Numbered from the stretch's first letter, positions 18,491 to 28,149 are shown. The stretch: 64,000 nucleotides of DNA from Paracoccus salsus (GCF_021556615.1 NZ_JAKGGD010000005.1:62001-126000); one strand, 5' to 3'. Numbers and translations: made by a program. Notes: generated by a model not told the origin, from the letters alone.

Positions 18491-19281
18491 ACCAACTTAG
18501 GCATACCGAGCGCTTCACAGGCAAGCCTCACCACGTGATTAGCACGCGCAGTAAGGAATCCTTGGATCGCATCGATGTCTCCTTTACCCATGAGCGTCTG
18601 CACCGAATGATCCGATAATTCTTGCTCTATGTCTAGCCCAGCTAGCGCCCGCTCGATTGCGCCCGCTTTTTTACGACAGTCTACTTTTTGCCTTGGAGTG
18701 AGTTTCGGCGATACCCAATCCGCTAGCTTACTTTGGTAGGCAAATTCTGCCTGTAACTTCCGGAAGTCCCCAAAAGGGCCATTAAATGCGTGGCCATGAT
18801 CGATAAGCCAAATATTATCAGGGCCGCCGTAGAGAAAATTGCGAGGATGACGGTCTGTATTCGCAATCCAAGCATCGAAGGCATAAGTTTTTCCAAGGTC
18901 GGCCCATTCGAGAAAAATTCCAAATGCTTCTTTCTGGTCCGCGCTCGCCTCTATTCGTCTGTATAGGTTTGGAACCCCAAGGTCCTCACTAACGAATACT
19001 AGAGACGCTCCGGAATTCCCGAGCTTCGGGGCATCGGTTGTAAGTAGATTCGATTGATCCGCGATCGCTAAATATGCGTTCGGAATTTTCAGCTTTAGTC
19101 CTTTTGCGAAAAGCCAAGCGATTATCTCGTTAGCAAGCTGTAGGGGCGATAGATCCTTGATTACGCCGTGTGCTGTGCCCCCGTCACGACGGAGTACTAG
19201 GCCCCGATAGGTTCTATTCACGTTCGCATCGCGAAAAGGGGATGCGCCAGGTAAGACCGAGGCGAGAGGTATAGCAGTCAT
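18487..19281 (-). CDS. HipA-like kinase-fold protein (HipA_2 type)
   Basis: The product is 264 residues, shorter than classical HipA (about 440). Kinase-like landmarks are GVIKDL with Lys42 for ATP binding, ANEIIAW with Glu52, the catalytic loop ANTDRHPRNF with Asp143 and Asn148, and the metal motif LIDHG with Asp161. The N-subdomain of HipA and an adjacent HipB repressor are absent. It could phosphorylate a protein or other substrate; the target is unknown. It is first in a two-gene unit with the unknown protein 17567-18490 and sits in the same AT-richer segment, suggesting joint acquisition. Confidence 0.8.
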   Translation of the reverse strand: MTAIPLASVLPGASPFRDANVNRTYRGLVLRRDGGTAHGVIKDLSPLQLANEIIAWLFAKGLKLKIPNAYLAIADQSNLLTTDAPKLGNSGASLVFVSEDLGVPNLYRRIEASADQKEAFGIFLEWADLGKTYAFDAWIANTDRHPRNFLYGGPDNIWLIDHGHAFNGPFGDFRKLQAEFAYQSKLADWVSPKLTPRQKVDCRKKAGAIERALAGLDIEQELSDHSVQTLMGKGDIDAIQGFLTARANHVVRLACEALGMPKLV

Positions 19282-19352
19282 ACAGACATCTTGAGTAAGA
19301 TCAATATTTCTCAGCCTACAGTCACTGCGCGCGCTTTGTCGATAGGGGTGTT

Positions 19353-22300
19353 TTACGCCTGCAAGCTTCGCACCCCGACTTCCCCCTCCTCGCGTGACTT
19401 GATCGCCGCCACGGCGGCGATGCTGCCGGCGGCGGTGGTGAAGTAGGGGATCTTGTCGTAGAGGGCGACGGCGCGGATCTCGCGCGAGTCGGCGATGGCC
19501 TGGACGCCCTCGGTGGTGTTCAGGACCATGGCGATCTCGTCGTTCTTGAGGCGGTCGACGATGTTCGGGCGCCCCTCGTAGACCTTGTTCACGCGGGTCG
19601 TGTCGACGCCGTGCGCGGCGAGGAAATCGGCGGTGCCGGAGGTGGCGACGATGGAAAAGCCCATCGCCACCAGGTCGCGCGCCGCCTGGGCCATCGCGTC
19701 GGACTTGTCGGCGTCCTTGACCGACAGGAAGACGCGGCCCTCATGCGGCAGATGCGTGCCGGCGCCCATCTGCGCCTTGAGGAAGGCGCGCGGGAAGTTG
19801 CGGTCCCAGCCCATCACCTCGCCGGTCGAGCGCATTTCCGGGCCCAGCAGCGTATCGACGCCGGGGAAGCGGGCGAAGGGCAGCACCGCCTCTTTCACCG
19901 AAAACCAGGGCGTGATCGGGTCGGCCAGCGTCAGCGGATCGGCGAAGGGCAGGTCATCCTCGGGCCCCGCATCGGCGGGATAGGGGGCGCGTTCGGGGAA
20001 GTTCGACATCGGCTCGCCGGCCATCAGGCGGGCGGCGATGGAGGCGATGGCGCTGTCGGTGGCCTTGGCGACGAAGGGCACGGTGCGCGAGGCGCGGGGG
20101 TTGACCTCGAGCACGTAGATGTCGCCGTCCTTGATCGCGAACTGGACGTTCATCAGCCCGACGACGCGCAGGGCGCGGGCCATCGCGGCGGTCTGGCGTT
20201 TCAGTTCGTCGAGGGTGGCGGCGTCCAGCGTGTGGGGGGGCAGCGAGCAGGCGCTGTCGCCGGAATGGACGCCGGCTTCCTCGATATGTTCCATGATGCC
20301 GGCGACGTGGACGGCCTCGCCGTCGCTGAGGGCGTCCACATCGACCTCGATCGCGCCCGAGAGGTAGCTGTCGAGCAGGACGGGGTTCCTGCCCGAGACG
20401 GTCACGGCCTCGGTGATGTAGCGTTTCAGGTGGTCCATGTCGCGCACGATCTCCATCGCGCGGCCGCCCAGCACGTAGGAGGGGCGGATGACCAGCGGGA
20501 AGCCGATGCGTGTCGCGATCGCGATCGCCTCGGCGTCGCTGTGGGCGATGCCGTTGACCGGCTGGCGCAGGTTCAGGCGGTTCAGCAGGTCCTGGAAGCG
20601 TTCGCGGTCCTCGGCCAGGTCGATGGCGTCGGGCGTGGTGCCGAGGATCGGGATGCCCTCGGCCTCGAGCGCGTTGGCGAGTTTCAGGGGCGTCTGGCCG
20701 CCGAACTGGACGATGACGCCGTGCAGCGTGCCGTTCTGCTGCTCGACGCGCAGGATTTCGAGGACATGTTCGAGGGTGAGCGGTTCGAAATAGAGCCGGT
20801 CCGAGGTGTCGTAGTCGGTCGAGACGGTCTCGGGGTTGCAGTTGATCATGATGGTCTCGTAGCCGGCATCGGTCAGCGCGAAACAGGCGTGGCAGCAGCA
20901 ATAGTCGAATTCGATCCCCTGGCCGATGCGGTTGGGGCCGCCGCCGAGGATCACGACCTTCTTCGCGCCGGTGGGGCGCGATTCGCATTCCACCTCGCCC
21001 ATCGCCGGGGCCTCGTAGGTGGAATACATGTAGGGGGTCTGCGCCTCGAATTCGGCCGCGCAGGTGTCGATGCGCTTGAAGACCGGGCGGATATTGGCGG
21101 CGTTGCGGGCGCGGCGGATATCGGCTTCGTCGCGATCGGTCAGATGCCCGAGGCGGGCGTCGGTGAATCCCATCATCTTGATCGCGCGAAGATCCTCGGC
21201 GGCGGCGGGCAGGCCGTTTTCGCGGATCTGGTGTTCGGTCTCGACGATCTCGCGGATGCGCGACAGGAACCAGGGGTCGAAACGGGTGACGCGCTGGATC
21301 TCGGCGTCGCTGAGGCCGAAGCGCATCGCCTCGGCGATCACGCGAATGCGGTCGGGGGTGGCGCGGGACAGTGCCGCGATGACGGCGGGCTTGCCCTGCT
21401 CGGCCGCGCCTTCGATCGCGATCTCGTCCAGACCCGTCAGGCCGTTTTCCATCGACGCCAGCGCCTTTTGCAGCGATTCGTGGAAGCTGCGCCCGATCGC
21501 CATGACCTCGCCCACGGATTTCATCGCGGTGGTGAGTTCCGGCTTGGATCCGGGAAATTTCTCGAAGGCGAAGCGCGGGATCTTGGTGACGACATAATCG
21601 ATCGAGGGTTCGAAGCTGGCCGGCGTGACCTTGGTGATGTCATTGTCCAGCTCGTCCAGCGTGTAGCCCACGGCCAGTTTCGCGGCGATCTTGGCGATCG
21701 GGAAGCCGGTCGCCTTCGACGCCAGCGCCGAAGACCGACTGACCCGCGGGTTCATCTCGATCACGACCATCCGACCATCATCGGGGTTGATCGCCCATTG
21801 CACGTTCGATCCGCCGGTTTCCACGCCGATCTCGCGCAGGACCGCGATCGAACCGTTGCGCATGATCTGGTATTCGCGGTCGGTCAGGGTCAGGGCGGGG
21901 GCGACGGTGATCGAGTCGCCGGTATGAACCCCCATCGGGTCGATGTTCTCGATGGCGCAGACGATGATGGCGTTGTCGTTGCGATCCCGCACGACCTCCA
22001 TCTCGAACTCCTTCCAGCCCAGCAGGCTTTCGTCGATCAGGACCTGCGCGACGGGCGAGGCATCCAGCCCCGACCGGACGATCCGCTCATAGTCGTCGCG
22101 GTTATAGGCGACGCCGCCGCCGGTTCCTCCCAGCGTGTAGGCCGGGCGGATGATCGCGGGCAGGCCGATGTCCTCCAGCGCGTCGATCGCCTGTGTCACC
22201 CCAGCCGAGATGTCGAACTTGCCGCTGGTCAGTCTGGGCGCGGCGATGATCGTGGCGCGCGGGTTCTCCAGCCCGATACGGTCCATCGCCTCGCGGAAAA

Positions 22301-22691
22301 GCTTGCGATCCTCGGCCATCTCGATCGCGCTGCGCTGCGCGCCGATCAGTTCGACCCCATAGCGGTTCAGAACGCCCGCGTCGGCCAGAGCCAGAGCGGT
22401 GTTCAGCCCGGTCTGGCCGCCCATCGTCGGCAACAGCGCATCGGGGCGCTCCTTGGCGATGATCTTCTCGACGATTTCGGGGGTGATCGGCTCGATATAG
22501 GTGGCGTCTGCCATCTCGGGATCGGTCATGATCGTGGCCGGGTTCGAGTTGACCAGGATGACCCGGTAACCTTCCTCGCGCAGCGCCTTGCAGGCCTGGG
22601 CACCGGAATAGTCGAATTCGCAGGCCTGTCCGATGACGATCGGCCCCGCCCCGATGATCAGGATCGATTTGATATCGGTTCTTTTCGGCAT
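19353..22691 (-). CDS. carB: Carbamoyl-phosphate synthase large chain
   Basis: The product is 1112 residues, normal to slightly long for CarB. It has the duplicated ATP-grasp architecture: [22 protein letters not shown] at the start of the first half and [21 protein letters not shown] at the start of the second, plus a C-terminal MGS-like allosteric domain ([15 protein letters not shown]). With CarA, encoded elsewhere, it makes carbamoyl phosphate for arginine and pyrimidine synthesis. The ATG at 22691 starts MPKRTDIK, the standard N-terminus; longer starts add unrelated sequence. Confidence 0.97.
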   Translation of the reverse strand: MPKRTDIKSILIIGAGPIVIGQACEFDYSGAQACKALREEGYRVILVNSNPATIMTDPEMADATYIEPITPEIVEKIIAKERPDALLPTMGGQTGLNTALALADAGVLNRYGVELIGAQRSAIEMAEDRKLFREAMDRIGLENPRATIIAAPRLTSGKFDISAGVTQAIDALEDIGLPAIIRPAYTLGGTGGGVAYNRDDYERIVRSGLDASPVAQVLIDESLLGWKEFEMEVVRDRNDNAIIVCAIENIDPMGVHTGDSITVAPALTLTDREYQIMRNGSIAVLREIGVETGGSNVQWAINPDDGRMVVIEMNPRVSRSSALASKATGFPIAKIAAKLAVGYTLDELDNDITKVTPASFEPSIDYVVTKIPRFAFEKFPGSKPELTTAMKSVGEVMAIGRSFHESLQKALASMENGLTGLDEIAIEGAAEQGKPAVIAALSRATPDRIRVIAEAMRFGLSDAEIQRVTRFDPWFLSRIREIVETEHQIRENGLPAAAEDLRAIKMMGFTDARLGHLTDRDEADIRRARNAANIRPVFKRIDTCAAEFEAQTPYMYSTYEAPAMGEVECESRPTGAKKVVILGGGPNRIGQGIEFDYCCCHACFALTDAGYETIMINCNPETVSTDYDTSDRLYFEPLTLEHVLEILRVEQQNGTLHGVIVQFGGQTPLKLANALEAEGIPILGTTPDAIDLAEDRERFQDLLNRLNLRQPVNGIAHSDAEAIAIATRIGFPLVIRPSYVLGGRAMEIVRDMDHLKRYITEAVTVSGRNPVLLDSYLSGAIEVDVDALSDGEAVHVAGIMEHIEEAGVHSGDSACSLPPHTLDAATLDELKRQTAAMARALRVVGLMNVQFAIKDGDIYVLEVNPRASRTVPFVAKATDSAIASIAARLMAGEPMSNFPERAPYPADAGPEDDLPFADPLTLADPITPWFSVKEAVLPFARFPGVDTLLGPEMRSTGEVMGWDRNFPRAFLKAQMGAGTHLPHEGRVFLSVKDADKSDAMAQAARDLVAMGFSIVATSGTADFLAAHGVDTTRVNKVYEGRPNIVDRLKNDEIAMVLNTTEGVQAIADSREIRAVALYDKIPYFTTAAGSIAAVAAIKSREEGEVGVRSLQA

Positions 22692-23009
22692 CGAAGCCTC
22701 CGGGCTGTCTTGGATCGGCGCAAATCGTCCGGGGTTATAGCCAAGCCAAGTCCGGGTGCAAGGTCCGAAGGCGTGCAGGGCGCGCGAATAGGACATGCGA
22801 GCGTAGGCGGCTTTGCTGATCCTGCGACAGTTTGGGCGAGCCGGGTCGCCATATTCATCGTCATGATCGCTCATGCACGCGGGCCCGGTGTGAACCAGAC
22901 AACTTCGGCGCGCGTTTCGCATGATGCCCGGCTGCATCTCGGGTCATGTGCCCAAAGCGGCATCCCTGCCGCCTTTCGCACCGGCCGAGCCGGAAGCCCG
23001 GCGCCCTGA
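22692..23009. other. Intergenic region upstream of carB
   Basis: About 318 bases with no credible gene. The carB-proximal part contains a candidate promoter (listed separately). The remainder shows no recognisable terminator, RNA gene or repeat. Confidence 0.5.
22734..22761 (-). promoter_or_regulatory. Candidate sigma-70 promoter of carB
   Basis: On the minus strand TTGCAC (22756-22761) and TATAAC (22734-22739) are separated by 16 bases. Transcription would begin about 35 bases before the carB ATG. Both hexamers are good matches for a GC-rich genome. Confidence 0.5.
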
Positions 23010-23786
23010 TCAGGAAGACAGCAGGGTCAGGGCCGCGCTGTACCGATTCTGCACGGGTGAATCCTGCAGTTGCGAGCGCGCCAGGAAATTCCGGACCAGT
23101 CGGTCGATTCCCTCATCAGTGGCGAGGTCCTTGAACGACGCGCTGCCCAGAAAGCGCTCGGATGCCTTGGTGAATTCCTCTGCCTGGCGGTCGATTGACA
23201 GCTTGCCATAGGAATCGCCGAAGCCGAAGGCATTCTCGAACACCTTGCGCAGTGGCGGGTTTCCAAGCACCTCGAACCACATCGTCCTGTCGGAGGAATC
23301 GCGACCGGCCAGGGCCTGCATTTCACGGCGCGCGTTCAGGGCGAGGCGCAGATTCTCGTCGCCCTCGCCGACGCGGCGTTCGAACTCTCGCTGCAGGAAC
23401 GCCTCGGACACGCTGTCCGCCAGCCCCGTCCCGGGCGCGCCATTGGCATAACCGAACGCTTCGGCCAGCCGCAGATAGCGCTTGTCACTGAGACGATTGA
23501 CCAGCGACCGGTCATCGCTGATGTCGGATTCCAGGATCTTGCGGATGAACGCCTTGTTGCCGATGTCGTCCTGCAATCCGAAGGCGCCCAACGCGACACT
23601 GAGAAGTCGGTAGTCCTTGACCAGGTCGCCCGCCGTGGGGGCGGACGAAATATTGTCACGGAAATAGGCGGTCGATCGCCTCAGTGCCGTGTCCTGGGAC
23701 AAGACCTGCAACTGGCGTGCTTCGCTGTTCTTGAGGATGCGCCAGCCTGCCAGACCGCCGACCCCGAATGTGATTGCGGGCGTCAT
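23010..23786 (-). CDS. DUF1217 flagellum-associated protein
   Basis: The product is 258 residues. It matches DUF1217: an N-terminal GWRILKNSEARQLQVLSQD segment, DYRLLSVALGAFGLQDDIGNKAFIRKILESD, and a C-terminal FGFGDSYGKLSIDRQAEEFT. The family is restricted to alphaproteobacterial flagellar clusters and its function is not known. It starts 8 bases after flbT ends, giving flaF-flbT-DUF1217 as one unit. Confidence 0.75.
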   Translation of the reverse strand: MTPAITFGVGGLAGWRILKNSEARQLQVLSQDTALRRSTAYFRDNISSAPTAGDLVKDYRLLSVALGAFGLQDDIGNKAFIRKILESDISDDRSLVNRLSDKRYLRLAEAFGYANGAPGTGLADSVSEAFLQREFERRVGEGDENLRLALNARREMQALAGRDSSDRTMWFEVLGNPPLRKVFENAFGFGDSYGKLSIDRQAEEFTKASERFLGSASFKDLATDEGIDRLVRNFLARSQLQDSPVQNRYSAALTLLSS

Positions 23787-23793
23787 GGCATGC

Positions 23794-24198
23794 TCATTGG
23801 CGTCGCGCCGCGAACAGGCGGCTTTCGCGCGGAAGCAATTCGCGCAGGCTTCGCATCGCCTGATAGGCGTTGCCGTCGACGGCGTGGCGGGTTGCACAGG
23901 CCAGCAGGTTCCGGCTGTCGCGATCATCGAAAACCTGGCTGAGTTGTTCGATCGCAAGCAGAAGCTGTCGGCCGCCCTCCCTTGGGTCCGCGTCCCCGGA
24001 CAGGATCAGCTGGGCGACGTAACAGGCCCGCGTGACCGGGGTCGTGGCGCTGTCAGGGTGGATTGCGTCCTTGAGGCGCAGCACGTTGACGTTGGGGGTC
24101 TTGATCGAGATCTTCGATCGCTTCTCACCATTCTCGATGACCGCGCCATTGATCAGGACGCGTTCGTTTGGTGCAAGCTTCAGGACGAGGCCGCTCAT
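23794..24198 (-). CDS. flbT: Flagellin mRNA-binding post-transcriptional regulator FlbT
   Basis: The product is 134 residues and matches FlbT across its length (LVLKLAPNERVLINGAVIENG, FDDRDSRNLL, AYQAMRSLRELLPRE). In Caulobacter FlbT binds the flagellin mRNA leader and promotes its decay when assembly is incomplete. The start overlaps the flaF stop by 4 bases (ATGA). The flagellin gene it would control lies immediately upstream. Confidence 0.92.
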   Translation of the reverse strand: MSGLVLKLAPNERVLINGAVIENGEKRSKISIKTPNVNVLRLKDAIHPDSATTPVTRACYVAQLILSGDADPREGGRQLLLAIEQLSQVFDDRDSRNLLACATRHAVDGNAYQAMRSLRELLPRESRLFAARRQ

Positions 24199-24560
24199 GC
24201 GTCACCCCCGCTGCGCAGACCCTTCATGATCGACATGTTGATCTCGATCAGGACATCCGTGGTGCCCTGTCCGGCAAGGACCGAATGGCCGTGTCGTAGC
24301 GCAAAGCCGGCCAGCGACAGAAGACCTGCCTTCATGTCTTCGGGCAGAGCGTTTCCCGGTTCGGCCAGATCGGCCGCCAGCAAGGTCCAGAGTTCGTTGT
24401 TCTTGTGGACCGCCATGATCGATTCGGCGCTGCCGCCCGCACGATCGGATTGCCGCAGCAGGCGGGTCACGCGCGAGATGACGTCATATTCGGCATCGCG
24501 CGCCGTCCGGACGGCGCTGGCGCCGTAACCGTTTTCAGACAAGGATGTTAACGCGTTCAA
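24195..24560 (-). CDS. flaF: Flagellar biosynthesis regulator FlaF
   Basis: The product is 121 residues, the usual FlaF size, with the conserved AEYDVISRVTRLLR-like region and LWTLLAADLAEPGNALPEDMKAGLLSL. In Caulobacter FlaF is needed for flagellin synthesis and secretion and acts opposite to FlbT. It starts about 65 bases after the flagellin stop, beyond a strong stem-loop. Confidence 0.9.
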   Translation of the reverse strand: MNALTSLSENGYGASAVRTARDAEYDVISRVTRLLRQSDRAGGSAESIMAVHKNNELWTLLAADLAEPGNALPEDMKAGLLSLAGFALRHGHSVLAGQGTTDVLIEINMSIMKGLRSGGDA

Positions 24561-24597
24561 TGTGTCAGTTCCCGGTGTGAGGTGGCGTGGGAAGGAC

Positions 24598-24617
24598 GGG
24601 GCGCCCGAAGGCGCCCC
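24598..24617 (-). terminator. Stem-loop between flagellin and flaF
   Basis: Read on the minus strand, GGGGCGCC and GGCGCCCC form a perfect 8-bp stem closed by the very stable tetraloop TTCG. It lies 10 bases after the flagellin stop codon. There is no long T-run, so it may act as a terminator of part of the transcripts and as a 3' stabiliser of the flagellin mRNA. Confidence 0.7.
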
Positions 24618-24626
24618 GCAAGGTCA

Positions 24627-25469
24627 TCAGCGGAACAGGGCCAGGATCGACGAAGGCGCCTGGTTGGCGATCGACAGCGACTGGATGCCCAGCTGCTGCT
24701 GCGTCTGCAGGGCCTGAAGGCGGGCCGAGGCCTCTTCCATGTCGGCGTCGACCAGCGAACCGATACCCACTTTCAGCGAGTCGGCCAGCTTGCCCACGAA
24801 GTTCGACTGATCGGCGATCCGCTTGCCCGAGGAACCCAGCGCAGCTGCCCCGTTCACCGCCAGTTCGATCAGCGCCTCGATATCGCCAACGGCGGTTTCG
24901 GCGGTTGCCCGGTCGGTGATCGCGGTCCGCGTGCCGCCGACGATGGTCGCCTCGAAATCGGCCGAGTTGACGACGATGCTGTTGACGGTGGTCGCTGCGG
25001 TCGCCACGACACGGTCAAGCGAGGCAAGAACCGTAAAGGTCGCGCCGCCGTCGATGCCGTTGGTGCTGAGCAGGTTGACACCGTTCATCTGGGTGCCGGA
25101 AACAATCGCGCCGATCTGTGTCATCTTCGCGGCGATGTCGGTCTCGACCTTGTCGTAGTCGAAGCCGTCGGTGCCGGCGTTCAACGCCAGGTTCTTCATC
25201 TCCTTCAGAAGTTCGGTCACCTGCTCGGCCCCGGCGCGTCCCGTTGCCACGGTCGCCTCTGCGACGTTCAGACCGCTCTGGATGGTCTTGAACGCGGCCT
25301 GGTCGGTTTCCATGACCTTCGAGATCGCCCAGATCGCCGAGTTGTCCTGCGCGTTGCCGATCGCCTTGCCGGTCGAGATCTCGGACTGCGCCTTGTTCAG
25401 GCCGGCATTGATCGATTTCAGGGTCTGCAGCGCGACAATGGCGCCATTGTTGGTCAGAATGCTGGACAT
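24627..25469 (-). CDS. fliC: Flagellin
   Basis: The product is 280 residues, in the range of short alphaproteobacterial flagellins. The N-terminal D0/D1 domain (SSILTNNGAIVALQTLKSINAGL...STGKAIGNAQDNSAIWAI) and the C-terminal D0/D1 (LQALQTQQQLGIQSLSIANQAPSSIL) are both intact, with a reduced middle. It is the filament subunit, exported by the flagellar type III system. The ATG at 25469 is preferred because GGAGGACA lies just upstream; the in-frame ATG 12 bases earlier is part of that ribosome-binding site. Confidence 0.93.
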   Translation of the reverse strand: MSSILTNNGAIVALQTLKSINAGLNKAQSEISTGKAIGNAQDNSAIWAISKVMETDQAAFKTIQSGLNVAEATVATGRAGAEQVTELLKEMKNLALNAGTDGFDYDKVETDIAAKMTQIGAIVSGTQMNGVNLLSTNGIDGGATFTVLASLDRVVATAATTVNSIVVNSADFEATIVGGTRTAITDRATAETAVGDIEALIELAVNGAAALGSSGKRIADQSNFVGKLADSLKVGIGSLVDADMEEASARLQALQTQQQLGIQSLSIANQAPSSILALFR

Positions 25470-25574
25470 GTTGTCCTCCATGAGTGGGGGCGCTTTGCGC
25501 CCGCGTTTGAGAAAATCGGCCTTCTGACCCTTCGGGCTGATCTGCCCCGCACGCTTCTTCGTGCCTCCACCTTT

Positions 25575-25601
25575 CTATCGGCTGGCTATTTACAAATAGT
25601 G
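25575..25601 (-). promoter_or_regulatory. Candidate flagellar (sigma-28-like) promoter of flagellin
   Basis: The minus strand reads GCCGATAG at 25575-25582, a near-match to the FliA -10 GCCGATAA. The element 15 bases upstream is CACT rather than TAAA, so the -35 is poor. The position gives a leader of about 100 bases, consistent with regulation by FlbT on the mRNA leader. Confidence 0.3.
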
Positions 25602-25644
25602 AAACCCGACCCTGCGCTCAAACACGCTTCATCGCGCATTTTAC

Positions 25645-25962
25645 TCAAAACCTTTGTGGCGCCGGTGCCGAGGTCGCCGACACGCGCCGCCGACCTTCGT
25701 TGTCATATGTCTGCAGGGTGCGTGCGGCCTGGATGATCGCCTGAACATCGTCGGCGGCCTGCTTGGCCCCGCGCAGGGACGCCTCGGCCAGGACATGCAG
25801 TTCGGCCAGTGCGGCATCGATTCGCGGCCGGTCCTGCGACGCGATCCCGATCCGCCGGGCGTATTCGGCGAAATCCTCGATCCGCGCCAGCGCCTTTTGA
25901 GGGTCGCCGGCGATCACGGCGGATCTGACCGCCGCCAGCCGGTCCGTCAGCGGCCGGCTCAT
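25645..25962 (-). CDS. Small flagellar protein, FlgN-like chaperone candidate
   Basis: The product is 105 residues, predicted all-helical (DRLAAVRSAVIAGDPQKALARIEDFAEYARRIG, then LHVLAEASLRGAKQAADDVQAIIQAARTLQTYD). Size, helical content and position beside a rod-binding protein fit the FlgN-type export chaperones for hook-associated proteins, but identity is not firm. The ATG overlaps the upstream stop by 4 bases (ATGA). Confidence 0.55.
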   Translation of the reverse strand: MSRPLTDRLAAVRSAVIAGDPQKALARIEDFAEYARRIGIASQDRPRIDAALAELHVLAEASLRGAKQAADDVQAIIQAARTLQTYDNEGRRRVSATSAPAPQRF

Positions 25963-26207
25963 CCCGCAGCCCCCGGCAGCAGCGAATCGAATCCCAGATC
26001 CAGCTTGCGCGACAGGATCGCGGCGTGCTGCTGGTTCAGGAAGCTTGCGAACTGGTCTTCGCCGATGCCGCCCGAAAATCCGCCCTCGGCCGCGCGCGGA
26101 CCGCAATATTTCAGCATCTCTTCCAGAAAGGCCTGTTCCAGCCGATCGGCCGGGCTTTGCGGCGCCGCGACAGGCGTGCTTGATAGTGAAACCTGGTGAA
26201 TCTGCAT
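25959..26207 (-). CDS. Rod-binding protein (FlgJ N-terminal domain only)
   Basis: The product is 82 residues with the rod-binding signature ADRLEQAFLEEMLKYCG followed by FSGGIGEDQFASFLNQQHA. This corresponds to the N-terminal rod-capping domain of FlgJ; the muramidase domain found in enterobacterial FlgJ is absent, as is usual in alphaproteobacteria. It helps rod assembly in the periplasm. It is divergent from fliK. Confidence 0.78.
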   Translation of the reverse strand: MQIHQVSLSSTPVAAPQSPADRLEQAFLEEMLKYCGPRAAEGGFSGGIGEDQFASFLNQQHAAILSRKLDLGFDSLLPGAAG

Positions 26208-26224
26208 CCGTTTTCTCCGAATCC

Positions 26225-26268
26225 TTCCGAATTCCGGAAATTAGCGTGCAGCGGTAAATAATCGGTAA
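26225..26268. promoter_or_regulatory. Repeat elements in the divergent gap before fliK
   Basis: TTCCG (26225-26229) and CGGAA (26235-26239) form an inverted repeat, and CGGTAA occurs at 26252-26257 and 26263-26268, spaced 11 bases. They lie in the 96-base gap between two divergent flagellar genes and may be operators or activator sites. No convincing sigma-54 or sigma-28 promoter is visible. Confidence 0.3.
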
Positions 26269-26303
26269 GGATTGGCATTTATATATCGGGGAAATCGATA
26301 GGC

Positions 26304-27467
26304 ATGAGCATGAACAGTCATTCGTTTATCAAGGCCCTCCCCGATCGCGCGCCCGATTCGGCGCAGGCCCGGTCCGGCACCGGAACGGCGCAATCCGAAC
26401 CGCGCCGGGGCGAGGATTTCGACAAGGCGGTGACCGCACGCGACCGTGAGGCCGCGCCCCGGCCAGAGCCCGGGGCGGCCCCGGCCGCCGAGGAGCAAGC
26501 GACCGACAGCGCAGACGGCGCCGATGTGGTGGCCGACCCGCCGGGTGACGCGGAGGACGCAGTCGCGGCCGCCGTCGCGCCCGTGCCCGATCCCGACGCG
26601 ACGGTCGATCGCTTGACGGCCATGCTGGAATCATGGTCCGGGGTCAGCGCGGCCGTGGCCGAGGACACTGGCGGCGAAGAGGCCGAGATGGTGCTTGCGG
26701 CGCCGCGATCCGGCCCGGGAAACATCAAGGCGGCAGGAGCCGCGCCGATGGCAGAGATGGACCCCGAGGCGACGATGGTCGGTCGGGCCAGGTCCGATGG
26801 CGACGCCGAAACGCCGGACAGCGTGCGCGCGACGCGGATGGCCGCCGACGGCGCCGTCGAGGCCGGCACGCCGGCACGGACCGATGCGCCTGCGAATCGT
26901 CCTGCCGTACCGACCGCCGTCGCGAGCGGCGAGGCCGCGGCCGGGATGCCGTCCGACTCGGCCGGCAGCGACGCCCTGCTGACCGCGACGGCGACCGGTG
27001 CCCGGGCCGAAACCGCCCGCATCGCCTTTGCCCAGCATGAGTGGCGCCCTGTCCAGACCCCACCGCAGACGGTGATTCGCCAGATCGCGGACGCGGTGGT
27101 CACCACCAGCGACAACCGAATCGAGATTGCGCTGTCGCCCGAGGAGCTGGGCCGGGTCCGCTTGGTGGTCACCGGCGCCGACCGGGCAGCGCATGTGACG
27201 GTGTGGATCGAACGCCCCGAAGTCATGGACCTGGTGCGCCGCAACGCCGGGCTGCTGTTGCAGCATCTGGGCGACGCCGGGCTGGACGGCGCTGCGCTGG
27301 AATTCAGGCAGGAGGAAGGTCGGTCGCAGGATCGACAGTCGCCGCTGGATCAACCCGGTGGCGACCCGGAGGCCTTGCGGGACGCGGCATGGCCGATTGC
27401 CCGGCACGCCGTCCACCTGGCCGCGACCGGGCTTTCGGGTGATCGAAGACTGGATATCAGATTGTGA
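26304..27467 (+). CDS. fliK: Flagellar hook-length control protein FliK
   Basis: The product is 387 residues. The first about 230 residues are a low-complexity Ala/Asp/Glu/Pro-rich ruler region. The C-terminal domain (NRIEIALSPEELGRVRLVVTG...LDGAALEFRQEE, about residues 272-345) is the Flg_hook domain that triggers the export substrate switch. The protein measures hook length and flips the export gate from hook to filament substrates. It is followed 13 bases later by flgD. Confidence 0.85.
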   Translation: MSMNSHSFIKALPDRAPDSAQARSGTGTAQSEPRRGEDFDKAVTARDREAAPRPEPGAAPAAEEQATDSADGADVVADPPGDAEDAVAAAVAPVPDPDATVDRLTAMLESWSGVSAAVAEDTGGEEAEMVLAAPRSGPGNIKAAGAAPMAEMDPEATMVGRARSDGDAETPDSVRATRMAADGAVEAGTPARTDAPANRPAVPTAVASGEAAAGMPSDSAGSDALLTATATGARAETARIAFAQHEWRPVQTPPQTVIRQIADAVVTTSDNRIEIALSPEELGRVRLVVTGADRAAHVTVWIERPEVMDLVRRNAGLLLQHLGDAGLDGAALEFRQEEGRSQDRQSPLDQPGGDPEALRDAAWPIARHAVHLAATGLSGDRRLDIRL

Positions 27468-27480
27468 AAGGGAAAGACTC

Positions 27481-28149
27481 ATGATTTCGGCTATTGGCGG
27501 CACGGCCGCGAGCAGCGCGGCGGGGCCCGCCGCGACCGGTTCCACGACCACGGCGACGGGCGCCGATTTCGACACGTTCCTGAAGATGCTGACCGCGCAG
27601 CTGAAGAACCAGGACCCGCTGAACCCGATGGAGGGGACCGAGTTCGCCGTCCAGCTGGCGACATTTTCCGGGGTCGAGCAGCAGGCCCAGACCAACAAGC
27701 TGCTGAACCAGCTGGTGACGCAGATGGGCGGCGGCAGCCTGGGCCAGATCGCCGACTGGATCGGCAAGGAAGCCCGGACGACCGAGCCGGTCTGGTTCGG
27801 CAACAAGGCCTTGACGCTGGATGTCGCTCCGGATCCCGCGGCCGATGCGGTGACGCTGGTCACGCTGAACGCAACCGGACGCGAGGTGGCGCGCGAGGAA
27901 ATCGGTCCCGGCGCCGGCCAGATCGACTGGTTCGGCCGCGACGCGATGGGCGACAAGCTGCCTGACGGGCGCTATTCCTTCATCATCGAAAGCGCGCGCA
28001 AGGGCGAGGTGATCGCCGAAACCAATGTCGGCGCCTATGCACGCATCGTCGAGGCCGAGATCGACGGGGCCGATGGCGCGAGCCTGATCTTCGAGGGCGG
28101 CAGCTCGGCCGCGGCGGTATCGATCGACGCGCTGCGCGATCCGGCCTGA
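27481..28149 (+). CDS. flgD: Flagellar hook-capping protein FlgD
   Basis: The product is 222 residues. The N-terminal FDTFLKMLTAQLKNQDPLNPMEGTEFAVQLATFSGVEQQ is the FlgD signature; the C-terminal half has the FlgD Ig-like/tudor region with GDKLPDGRYSFII. It caps the growing hook and is later removed. The start has GAAAGGGAAA upstream. The hook gene flgE, usually next, is absent; instead the convergent cbbR follows. Confidence 0.92.
   Translation: MISAIGGTAASSAAGPAATGSTTTATGADFDTFLKMLTAQLKNQDPLNPMEGTEFAVQLATFSGVEQQAQTNKLLNQLVTQMGGGSLGQIADWIGKEARTTEPVWFGNKALTLDVAPDPAADAVTLVTLNATGREVAREEIGPGAGQIDWFGRDAMGDKLPDGRYSFIIESARKGEVIAETNVGAYARIVEAEIDGADGASLIFEGGSSAAAVSIDALRDPA

Noticed and set aside
19611..23009. 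A very long open frame (over 1100 codons) on the plus strand opposite carB
   Set aside because: It is the mirror of carB codon bias in high-GC DNA; the translation is low-complexity, rich in Gly, Asp, Arg and His, with no domain.
26270..26290. A TGGCA-containing stretch before fliK as a sigma-54 promoter
   Set aside because: The -12 element with GC at the right spacing is missing.
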